In this document: positions 1 through 5,570 of the stretch, one piece after another
How the letters are laid out: each line of letters starts with the position of its first letter
How positions within the stretch are numbered: position 1 is the stretch's first letter
Origin: Sphingobacteriales bacterium
Lineage (GTDB): Bacteria; Bacteroidota; Bacteroidia; Chitinophagales; Chitinophagaceae
Length of the DNA stretch: 5,570 nucleotides
Assembly (NCBI GenBank): GCA_024640385.1
Contig: JAHEFC010000201.1
Span: 1,527-7,096, forward strand
Direction: 5' to 3'
The notes under the pieces: model-generated
The model's database searches: none
What the model was told of the DNA's origin: nothing
The model's input: only the letters and a program-made list of their open reading frames with translations
Translations under genes and position numbers: made by a program

Positions 1-625
1 TACACAAAAATGGGCCTATCAAACGGGGGCCATGATCAACCAATCTGGACCAGCTTTATCGAACGGCGTGCTCTATGTGGGTAGTCGTGACAGTTATGTT
101 TATGCGATCAACGCCGCCGATGGCAGTTTAAAATGGAAATTTTCCGGCGATGGCATTTCGTTTGAGCAGTCCAGTCCTACCGTACAAAACGGCATTGTAT
201 ATATTGCCAGCTGGTATGATGTAGGTGCATTCTCGCGGCGCGGCAGTTTATATGCATTGAACGCGTTAACGGGCCAGATGATCTGGAAAGGTGTGGAAGC
301 CGCGGGCATCAGTTCAAGTCCCTTTGTACTTAACGGCATTGTATACATTACGGCAGATGATCTGAAGATTCATGCGTTGAATGCATTAAACGGCTCAGCA
401 TTATGGAGCAAAGAGATACTCCCCAATTCTGCAAGTCCTGTTGCAGCTTTCAACCGCGTGTTTGTTGGCGGCGGCGGCAGCCGTAATTTTTATTGTTTTG
501 ATGCGTTGACCGGCACCGAGATCTGGCGCTTTCCTTTACCGAATGCGTTGAATACAACCAGTGCGCTGATCTTACCTGCTACGGGTTCGCCGGTGCATCC
601 GGGGGAATCGGGGTCGAATCAGTAG
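1..625 (+). CDS. PQQ-like beta-propeller repeat protein, C-terminal part (5' partial)
   Basis: The reading frame is open to the left edge (first full codon at base 2), so the start lies outside; an ATG at 32 falls inside a repeat (preceded by W-A-Y-Q-T-G-A) and is not the true start. The 207 visible residues contain four beta-propeller blades of the PQQ/PQQ-like type. Each has the pattern S-P-x-V-x-N-G-x-V-Y-x-x-S, then Y-A-L/I-N-A-x-x-G and a closing x-W-K/R. Such proteins are usually exported, either as PQQ-dependent dehydrogenase-like or as BamB-like scaffold propellers. No catalytic residues of a quinoprotein dehydrogenase are visible, so I assign only the fold. The chain ends in a short Gly/Ser/Pro-rich tail (H-P-G-E-S-G) after an incomplete strand. 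It is on the opposite strand to the other two genes and converges on them, so it is probably unrelated to the toxin unit. Confidence 0.88.
   Translation, partial: TQKWAYQTGAMINQSGPALSNGVLYVGSRDSYVYAINAADGSLKWKFSGDGISFEQSSPTVQNGIVYIASWYDVGAFSRRGSLYALNALTGQMIWKGVEAAGISSSPFVLNGIVYITADDLKIHALNALNGSALWSKEILPNSASPVAAFNRVFVGGGGSRNFYCFDALTGTEIWRFPLPNALNTTSALILPATGSPVHPGESGSNQ
44..529 (+). repeat. Four tandem PQQ-type propeller blades (protein-level repeat)
   Basis: The blades cover approximately bases 44-139, 170-292, 314-409 and 428-529. Each opens with a Ser-Pro (Gly-Pro in the first) and an N-G-x-V-Y strand; the fourth degenerates to F-N-R-V-F. Each closes with an A-L-N-A-x-x-G-x-x-x-W strand. 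The second blade carries an insertion (around V-G-A-F-S-R-R) in a loop. Repeat period is about 32-45 residues. The DNA has diverged, so this is an old domain repeat and not a recent duplication. Confidence 0.8.
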
Positions 626-718
626 GTTATATATTGACGTCTCATTGCCCGCACATCTTATCTTCGATTACTCGCAACCAAATACGATTTGATGGTCAGA
701 TCCATTTCCGACCTCGGT
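626..718. other. Intergenic gap between convergent genes, with a weak hairpin
   Basis: These 93 bases separate two stop codons. The only structure I see is an inverted repeat at 694-699/708-713 with an 8-base loop. Read on the minus strand it gives GGTCGG...CTGACC, a 6-bp stem with one G-U pair. Read on the plus strand it contains an A-C mismatch. It starts six bases beyond the ATPase stop codon, where a transcript 3'-end structure would be expected. No T-run follows on either strand, so it does not qualify as a standard intrinsic terminator. No gene or promoter is visible here. Confidence 0.4.
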
Positions 719-1957
719 CTAAAGACTGGTCAGCCTGTTTTCTTTCCGCATTTCCCTTACTATGCCTTCTTTCAACATACTGAACTGGACTTGCGTTTCC
801 TTGTACGAAGCTTTTAACATGGAATAATTGACCACGTTGGTAATGGCACCACCGCTTAATTCTGTTTTTAATAACTCTTCCCACTCTTCTGCATTCAATT
901 CCGGAGCATAATTGACCAACTCCTGCAATAATTTTTCCCAGATCAGTTTTCGTTGCTGCTTGTCTGGAAGATTGAATTCAGCTATAATATGGAATCTGCG
1001 GATAAAAGCTGCATCCACATTCTCCTTGAAGTTGGTTGACACAATAATGATCCCTGTGTAATCTTCAATCCGCTGCAAAAGATAGGCTACTTCCTGGTTC
1101 GCATACCTGTCGTTTGCACTATTCACTGAGGTTCTCTTTCCAAATAATGCATCACCTTCATCAAAGAAAAGGATCCAGTTCCTTTTCTCTGCCGCTTCAA
1201 ATATCTTGGACAGATTTTTTTCAGTTTCCCCTATATATTTGGATACGATCTGGGCCAGGTCAATCCTGTAAACTTTTCGCTCCAGCTCACGTCCAAGTAT
1301 AGCCGCCGTCTCCGTTTTCCCTGTACCAGGCTTGCCGTGGAAGATCACTTTCAGTCCTTTTTTCATTCGCTTTGTAAAGGGAATATCTTCACTGAGCTCC
1401 TGGAAATGCCGCCAGTGCCGGATCTCATCAAGACTTCTCAACACCTCTTCAGTCAACACCAGGTCATTGAGTTCAAGTTTCGATTCAATGAATCCTCCAA
1501 GATTAAGGTTACTTATTCTTTGCTCATATATTATCCCGGTAGATTGGTATTTCTTCCTGAAATAGCTGCTGAATACCAGCATGCCGGCCATAAATGGATC
1601 TCCGGGGGGTGCGGGTTCTATGTTCAGCAATGCATTGGGTTGCGTGAGATACTGGGGTATGCTCCGTATAAAATCGATCCGGTTATCAAGTTGCAGCTTA
1701 CAGCAGAAATAGATCCAGGTTTCGCCGGTAGGCAGTATACCTCTGTGATTGGTTCCCTTAATACCCCCCAGCGCCGGGTACTCGCCCTCGGAGGCCACCT
1801 CCTGCCTAAAACAGTTTTCAAGCAGATCCGGTTGCAGTATTGGTGCAATGCAAAGCGCAATACCGATACTTTCATATTCATTCGCTTCTTCAAAGATCTC
1901 CGGAAAGAGACCCTTTAAATGCAAAAGAAAATCATGTAGAAAAGTTTGTTTATCCAT
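719..1957 (-). CDS. AAA+ ATPase of the eCIS (Afp15/Pvc15-like) type
   Basis: A complete 412-residue protein. The C-terminal half is a classical AAA+ module: Walker A GKPGTGKT (208-215), Walker B ILFFDEGD (262-269) with the Asp-Glu pair at 266-267, sensor-1 Asn309 in S-T-N, and an arginine-finger pair R320-R321 before F-H. K-Y-I-G-E-T-E-K-N (240-248) and D-R-Y-A-N-Q-E-V (283-290) are typical of this subfamily. The N-terminal ~190 residues carry A-L-G-G (62-65), L-P-T-G-E-T (75-80) and E-P-A-P-P-G-D-P (114-121). I recall these from ATPases encoded beside DUF4157 proteins in eCIS loci; this is from memory. In injection systems the ATPase is thought to help assembly or cargo loading (reported for Pvc15); here that role is inferred. 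The ATG at 1957 is six bases after the upstream stop, so the two genes are very likely co-transcribed. There is no signal peptide, so it should be cytosolic. Odd points are Gly for the usual Ala after Walker B Asp-Glu, and Thr in G-G-A-I-T-N where many AAA+ proteins have the sensor-2 Arg. Confidence 0.87.
   Translation of the reverse strand: MDKQTFLHDFLLHLKGLFPEIFEEANEYESIGIALCIAPILQPDLLENCFRQEVASEGEYPALGGIKGTNHRGILPTGETWIYFCCKLQLDNRIDFIRSIPQYLTQPNALLNIEPAPPGDPFMAGMLVFSSYFRKKYQSTGIIYEQRISNLNLGGFIESKLELNDLVLTEEVLRSLDEIRHWRHFQELSEDIPFTKRMKKGLKVIFHGKPGTGKTETAAILGRELERKVYRIDLAQIVSKYIGETEKNLSKIFEAAEKRNWILFFDEGDALFGKRTSVNSANDRYANQEVAYLLQRIEDYTGIIIVSTNFKENVDAAFIRRFHIIAEFNLPDKQQRKLIWEKLLQELVNYAPELNAEEWEELLKTELSGGAITNVVNYSMLKASYKETQVQFSMLKEGIVREMRKENRLTSL
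1313..1336 (-). other. Walker A (P-loop) of the AAA+ ATPase
   Basis: The codons read GKPGTGKT, an exact GxxxxGK[ST] nucleotide-binding loop, with the phosphate-binding Lys at residue 214. The matching Walker B and sensor-1 motifs sit at the expected distances downstream in the protein, so the ATPase should be catalytically competent. Confidence 0.95.
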
Positions 1958-1960
1958 TAT

Positions 1961-1965
1961 TCCCT
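1961..1965 (-). promoter_or_regulatory. Possible Shine-Dalgarno AGGGA overlapping the toxin stop codon
   Basis: On the minus strand the junction reads TAG-GGAATA-ATG. AGGGA uses the last two bases of the upstream TAG stop and lies three bases before the ATPase ATG. The spacing is shorter than ideal and Bacteroidota depend little on such sites. Translational coupling, with ribosomes finishing the toxin gene and re-initiating, is as likely as an independent site. Confidence 0.4.
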
Positions 1966-4900
1966 AGAAAAAGTCATCATGATTGACCTTGATAGTTCCT
2001 TTTTTAGAAAGTCCTTTAGAGCTCTTCTCCCAATTATCGGGTTTATTGATCGTTGCTTGTTTGGCATTTGCTGCCCCCTTATACTCCAGTTGTACTAAAT
2101 TATAAGAAATACTAACCGGAATTTCACTTGCCGATGGAAGTTTCTTTTTCAGAAGTGACTTCCCGCCATCTTTCCTGTCATTTGGTTCTCCATAATTCAT
2201 GTTTACCTTGAGTGAAACAACATTATTGGAATGTACCAAACTTTTGGCATCCGTTTCAAACAGGTTCAACATGTCAGAATTGGCTTGTTTGGGTATAGGT
2301 GCAAGGTTCTTTGTGTCTTCACCTGTGCCATACAGTTCGTGATTAATCAAATGGCCCCTGACTAGATTGTGACTTCCCGTTTTCTGGGTAGCTATATCTT
2401 TTATCTTTGAAGACAACTTTGAATATGACCCCGTTGGTTTGCTTCCAGCGTATGGAGAATCAAGTGATATCAGTTTGGCATCAGCCCAAATCCCATCTTC
2501 AACACTTTCTTTGTATTTAATAGTTGTCTCAGGAATAATTTTTTTCTTACTCTTAAGGGGCAGGGTCCTCAGTTTGTCTGCTATCTCTTTTAACAACACC
2601 CTTAATTCTTCGCCCTTCTTCGGGCCAAAACTTTTATCAGTACCGGCATATTGACCCTGGTCTTCATATAAACTCTCATTTATCCTCTTGACAATTTTAG
2701 AATGGATTGTCCACGCATCTTTTACAGTGCCCTTGTGAATCTTTTTATCTGAATTATTTGGCAGGTTTTCTATCTCCAACTCTACCTCGGTTAGATAATT
2801 GGCAAGTGTAATGCTCACACTTTCCCTGTACAAAGTTGTGTCCTTGAACTTCAGCGTATGCACCTCACCTTCCGGATCTGTATACTTCGTAAACAAATTC
2901 TTCAGGAAACCTTTGACTTTCGCCATTGCTTCAGTGGCCTTTTCTTTCAGCTGTTCCTTCTTATCACTCACCCATTTTTTACCCTGGGAGATCTTTTCAT
3001 TCACCTTATCCAGGAACTTGAATACACCAAGCTTTGTCATCACCGCCTTTAGCTTCTCCATCATCTTCGTAATGGCTTTGTTGATCGGGTCCTTTATCTT
3101 CTTCTGGATGATCTCACTTATCTTTTTACCAACCTTTCCTAAACCCAATATTGCCGCAAGGAATGTGATCGCCAGCCCGATCAGCTTTCCCAGTACATTC
3201 TCGATCATCGTACTCACCTTGGACACATTGCCTGCCAGGATCTCGCCGAATGTGTCAATGATCCCAATGATAATTCCAATGACCTGCTTGGCTTTTGCAA
3301 ACAAGGTCCGCATAAAATCTATCAATGATTTCACAGCAGAAATAAAACCTGCGCCAGGTATCAGCATAGACACTAACTTCAGCACCGCAGCTTCTATAAT
3401 GGTTGTGGCAATAAAGGTCTTTGCCTCCTCTATCAGCCTTTCTTTCAGGTCACTGAATTGCTCTTTAATGAATTCCCAAAGCCCGGCCAATCCCTCATTC
3501 CTGATAATGGTAAATATCTGAAGGATCTTCTCCCCGCCCTTAACTCCCATGTCAACTCCCTTCTCCATCATCGCCACATATTTCTCACCGATCACTTTCT
3601 TTGCGATCTCTTTTATATTGCTCAGGGTCAGTCCCAATACCTGCAGGATGATACTCATTATGCCCTTGAAGTCAAATTTTTCAGGCAACTGTATACCCGC
3701 CTCACCCATCTCACCCGTTATCCATTCCAATACTCCGTTCAGCAGGTGCTTGGCGATATTCTTGACAAAATTGTTGAACCCTTCTGTAGCGCCTTTCACC
3801 AGGTTATTGAAGAACTTAATAGGTGCCTTGATAATACGACTTCCGTATTCAGCCGCTCTTTGCAAGGCCTTCTTAAGTTCGGAAAGAAGGTTGATGATCT
3901 CCTTAATGGCATCAACAATGGCATCCAATGCCTTTTCCAGCCAGCTCTTCCTGGAATCCATGATCTTCTTGAATTCAGCCTCAAGATTCATCACACCATC
4001 GGCATATTTCTTGGCAAGACCATTTGTGAGCGCATTTTGCTTCTCATCTACGGACGACTCAAGTGACGCGAATTTCTCCATCACCGCTTTGGCACTCTGT
4101 ACCCCGATCTCAGCCAGGTCAGGATCAAGGCTATTGACATATTTCACTACGGCATCTTTCGCTGCCTGTATCTCCAGCATGATCAAATTCAAAGTATCCG
4201 CAATTCTCTGGGTCAGTGGATCAAGCGCCTCTGATAATTCCTTCTTATACTTTTCTGACTCGTTCACAAATACCTTCTTTACCCGACGGTTATAGTCTGA
4301 ACGGTCGAGTCTCTTTGCAGCCCACTCCCAGGTGAACTCATCATCAAGTCCATTGTTCACATTCTTCCTGAAATTTTCATTCGCCTTCGACATGATGTTG
4401 TCAAAGTCTGTATTGACAGTTGTTTCAAGGGCTGTGAGCTTTTCATTCACTGATCTCTCTGCATCACCATAGAGCTTTTCGATCTTGTCTGCGATCTCTT
4501 TGCGCTTAAGTTCATCAGCCGATTGAGTTGCTTTTTTTACCTCGTCCACCTTACTGAACTGACCCTGCCTCTCAGCATGTATTTTATCCATCTGGCCGTT
4601 GATGCCTTCGCGGGCCTGTTTTTTTTCTTTCTGTAACTCTGTCTGCTCTGCTGCACGATAATCTTCCTTCACTTTCGCAGCTTCAGCCTGGCTACCACGT
4701 TTTTCCTCGAGTGAACTGGCAAACTTCGGCTCGTTCGATTCCTCCAGCTGTTGCTCGTCCACATCATTGTCAGCCATTTTCTTGTCGATCCTGCCAGACT
4801 CTTCTTCCAAGGTGATGCGTTCCTCTGCAATTGGCTTGGCAACAGCCTTCTCTGTATCAGGGACCTTCTTTGCCTTGCCTGGATCTTCCGGCACAGATTC

Positions 4901-5570
4901 AATACTATCCCGCTTTTCAACCGCATTCTCTTTAGGCGGCTCCTGGTGGGCATCTTCCACTGGGCCAACCGATTCTTCTTTCTGCGACTGGATATCCTTG
5001 TTGTTTTCTTTTTTGACTTTATCGATCTCCTGCTGGTTGATCTTCGGTTTCTCACCCGTATCGTTAGCTTCCTGTTCTTTTTCTTTAAGCAGTCTTTCCA
5101 CTTCGGTCAGAATGCTTTTCTTCAATACCGAAGCTTCGAATTTCTTCGGCTGGGGCAAAGCACCCATCTTCTCCACTTTCTTGGCCTGGGCCTTGCTCAT
5201 TCGCTCATTCGGTGGGGAAACTGCAGCAGCCTGGGCCTCACCTGCTTTCTTTTCAGCGGGATCATGTTTCTTCTTGGCTTTTGAAGTTTTCGCAAGACTT
5301 TCGTTGATCTCCGCAAACTCCGGGTCCTTCTTCATTATGGCCTTAGGATCAACAACAGCCTCTTTCTCCTTTTCCTTTTCTTTTTCCGCCGGCACATCCA
5401 ACTTGCTTACGGGATCAAGCTGGGCATTGTACTGATGAACTCCCAAAGACTGGCCAGCTCTGAGTTTCGGATCAGCTCCGGGTGCAGCACCCGCCTCTGC
5501 CGTTCCGGGTACAGGCTTGAAGGTTACTCCGTCAAAAAATGGATTGATGTAAAAATCCCAGTAGTTATAA
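1964..5570 (-). CDS. Giant eCIS-associated (DUF4157-type) protein with C-terminal nuclease toxin domain, 5' partial
   Basis: The frame is open from the right edge to TAG at 1964-1966: 1201 visible residues, numbered here from the codon at 5569. There is no stop and no ATG in the first 41 codons, and a TTG at 5446 lacks any ribosome site, so the real start is outside. Order of parts: Pro/Gly/Ala-rich lead-in (1-60); Lys/Glu-rich, probably disordered region (~61-340); helical/coiled-coil region (~350-580) with the landmarks V-N-S-L-D-P-D-L-A and S-V-D-E-K-Q; helical module with hydrophobic stretches (~582-841), including L-E-W-I-T-G, F-L-A-A-I-L-G-L-G and K-K-I-S-E-I-I-Q-K; H-T-L-K-F linker (~905); predicted nuclease (~1010-1167); Lys-rich tail. 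The helical body resembles, from memory, the large DUF4157 proteins of eCIS loci. DUF4157 itself is not visible and may lie upstream. The likely role is a payload toxin. A tape-measure protein is the main alternative, but a nuclease tail would be unusual for one. Confidence 0.82.
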   Translation of the reverse strand, partial: YNYWDFYINPFFDGVTFKPVPGTAEAGAAPGADPKLRAGQSLGVHQYNAQLDPVSKLDVPAEKEKEKEKEAVVDPKAIMKKDPEFAEINESLAKTSKAKKKHDPAEKKAGEAQAAAVSPPNERMSKAQAKKVEKMGALPQPKKFEASVLKKSILTEVERLLKEKEQEANDTGEKPKINQQEIDKVKKENNKDIQSQKEESVGPVEDAHQEPPKENAVEKRDSIESVPEDPGKAKKVPDTEKAVAKPIAEERITLEEESGRIDKKMADNDVDEQQLEESNEPKFASSLEEKRGSQAEAAKVKEDYRAAEQTELQKEKKQAREGINGQMDKIHAERQGQFSKVDEVKKATQSADELKRKEIADKIEKLYGDAERSVNEKLTALETTVNTDFDNIMSKANENFRKNVNNGLDDEFTWEWAAKRLDRSDYNRRVKKVFVNESEKYKKELSEALDPLTQRIADTLNLIMLEIQAAKDAVVKYVNSLDPDLAEIGVQSAKAVMEKFASLESSVDEKQNALTNGLAKKYADGVMNLEAEFKKIMDSRKSWLEKALDAIVDAIKEIINLLSELKKALQRAAEYGSRIIKAPIKFFNNLVKGATEGFNNFVKNIAKHLLNGVLEWITGEMGEAGIQLPEKFDFKGIMSIILQVLGLTLSNIKEIAKKVIGEKYVAMMEKGVDMGVKGGEKILQIFTIIRNEGLAGLWEFIKEQFSDLKERLIEEAKTFIATTIIEAAVLKLVSMLIPGAGFISAVKSLIDFMRTLFAKAKQVIGIIIGIIDTFGEILAGNVSKVSTMIENVLGKLIGLAITFLAAILGLGKVGKKISEIIQKKIKDPINKAITKMMEKLKAVMTKLGVFKFLDKVNEKISQGKKWVSDKKEQLKEKATEAMAKVKGFLKNLFTKYTDPEGEVHTLKFKDTTLYRESVSITLANYLTEVELEIENLPNNSDKKIHKGTVKDAWTIHSKIVKRINESLYEDQGQYAGTDKSFGPKKGEELRVLLKEIADKLRTLPLKSKKKIIPETTIKYKESVEDGIWADAKLISLDSPYAGSKPTGSYSKLSSKIKDIATQKTGSHNLVRGHLINHELYGTGEDTKNLAPIPKQANSDMLNLFETDAKSLVHSNNVVSLKVNMNYGEPNDRKDGGKSLLKKKLPSASEIPVSISYNLVQLEYKGAANAKQATINKPDNWEKSSKGLSKKGTIKVNHDDFF
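2069..2545 (-). other. C-terminal DNA/RNA non-specific endonuclease domain (Endonuclea_NS_2-like, His-Me finger)
   Basis: The core motif is at about 2267-2365: V-R-G-H-L-I-N-H-E-L-Y-G-T-G, then K-N-L-A-P-I-P-K-Q-A-N. His1073 (codon 2351-2353) matches the general-base His of the R-G-H signature, and Asn1088 of N-L-x-P matches the metal-binding Asn of the NucA/EndA-type nucleases. Next come F-E (Glu1105) and a V-V-S-L-K-V-N-M-N-Y strand ending in Tyr1126, in the order usual for this family. The fold and motif order are recognised by eye; nucleic-acid cleavage is inferred. Domain limits are approximate. Such domains commonly form the toxic tips of polymorphic toxins. Confidence 0.75.
3047..3826 (-). 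other. Helical module with hydrophobic segments, shared with large eCIS-locus proteins
   Basis: Residues ~582-841 of the large protein. Landmarks in order are K-F-F-N-N-L-V-K-G, L-N-G-V-L-E-W-I-T-G, L-P-E-K-F-D-F-K, L-Q-V-L-G-L-T, E-Q-F-S-D-L-K-E, I-P-G-A-G-F-I, and I-T-F-L-A-A-I-L-G-L-G followed by K-K-I-S-E-I-I-Q-K. I recall this order from many large proteins beside eCIS ATPases. Hydrophobic runs at about 3311-3415, 3236-3283 and 3137-3193 could be membrane-active or buried helices. Function is unknown. Confidence 0.6.
3827..4513 (-). other. Long helical/coiled-coil region of the large protein
   Basis: Residues ~353-581 are almost free of proline and rich in Lys, Glu, Ala and Leu with heptad-like spacing, which suggests long helices. 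The landmarks L-E-T-T-V-N-T-D-F-D, V-N-S-L-D-P-D-L-A-E-I-G and S-V-D-E-K-Q-N-A-L resemble the mid-region of other large eCIS-locus proteins. It probably forms an elongated rod between the charged region and the hydrophobic module. Confidence 0.55.
4547..5389 (-). other. Lys/Glu-rich, probably disordered region
   Basis: Residues ~61-341 are dominated by Lys, Glu, Ala, Asp and Gln, with scattered Pro and few aromatic residues. They read as low-complexity charged sequence and not as a globular domain. On the DNA this appears as C/T-rich stretches on the plus strand. A flexible segment of this kind could let a very large payload unfold or thread through a narrow tube; that purpose is inference. 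Confidence 0.65.
5363..5386 (-). repeat. Short (Glu-Lys)x4 codon repeat
   Basis: Four consecutive Glu-Lys dipeptides are encoded by a purine-only tract of 24 bases on the coding strand. The repeated GARAAR pattern is prone to slippage, so copy number could vary between strains without changing frame, because the unit is six bases. Confidence 0.7.

Noticed and set aside
32..34. ATG at 32 as the start of the propeller gene
   Set aside because: The frame is open to the left edge and the residues before it (W-A-Y-Q-T-G-A) form the closing strand of a preceding blade.
694..713. Intrinsic terminator between the convergent genes
   Set aside because: The stem is only six pairs with a G-U pair on one strand and a mismatch on the other, the loop is eight bases, and no T-run follows on either side.
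1337..1918. Plus-strand open frame of about 190 codons opposite the ATPase
   Set aside because: The opposite strand encodes an intact AAA+ protein with Walker A and sensor motifs in this stretch. The plus-strand product has no recognisable feature.
2799..5435. Several long plus-strand open frames (for example 2799-3521, 3549-4295, 4767-5435) opposite the large gene
   Set aside because: They are antisense to a gene with clear protein-family features. Their Phe/Ser/Leu-rich products are what results from reading Lys/Glu/Ala-rich codons backwards. No ribosome site or domain supports them.
5444..5446. TTG as the start codon of the large gene
   Set aside because: No Shine-Dalgarno-like or AT-rich leader precedes it, and the frame stays open with protein-like sequence up to the window edge.
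1964..5570. Large protein as an eCIS tape-measure (Afp14-like) protein
   Set aside because: Its length, coiled-coil character and position before the ATPase fit, but the C-terminal nuclease motif and the resemblance to large DUF4157-linked proteins favour a toxin. It is kept as the main alternative.
1..5570. tRNA, rRNA, CRISPR array, insertion sequence or attachment site
   Set aside because: Nothing with the needed repeats, structure or transposase similarity was seen. Nearly the whole window is accounted for by three protein genes.

Overview
The window looks like the genome of a Bacteroidota bacterium, probably close to Chitinophaga. The evidence is family resemblance of all three proteins, a mid-40s GC content (hand-counted lines), and weak ribosome-binding signals. 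This placement is inference; no marker gene is present.

Layout. Bases 1-625 (+ strand) hold the 3' end of a PQQ-type beta-propeller protein whose start lies left of the window. Bases 626-718 are a short gap between converging genes, with only a weak hairpin. Everything from 719 to 5570 is a two-gene minus-strand unit. First in reading order is a very large gene (5570 down to 1964) that is still open at the window edge, so its start is outside. Six bases later comes a 412-residue AAA+ ATPase (1957 down to 719).

The large protein (at least 1201 residues) begins, in the visible part, with a short Pro/Gly/Ala-rich stretch. A long Lys/Glu-rich, probably disordered region follows, then a long helical/coiled-coil region, then a helical module with hydrophobic segments. 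From memory, this body resembles the large proteins, often starting with DUF4157 (the 'eCIS core' domain), that are encoded in extracellular contractile injection system (eCIS) loci. It ends in a predicted His-Me-finger DNA/RNA non-specific endonuclease of the Endonuclea_NS_2 type. The AAA+ protein resembles the eCIS ATPase family (Afp15/Pvc15-like), including its GG-x(n)-LPTGET N-terminal motif.

The favoured reading is a nuclease toxin carried by an eCIS, co-transcribed with the ATPase that may help assemble or load it. No sheath, tube, baseplate or spike gene is visible, so the eCIS link rests on family recognition. The last ~900 bp of the toxin gene is more AT-rich than the rest, consistent with an exchangeable toxin tip. 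No immunity gene lies between toxin and ATPase.
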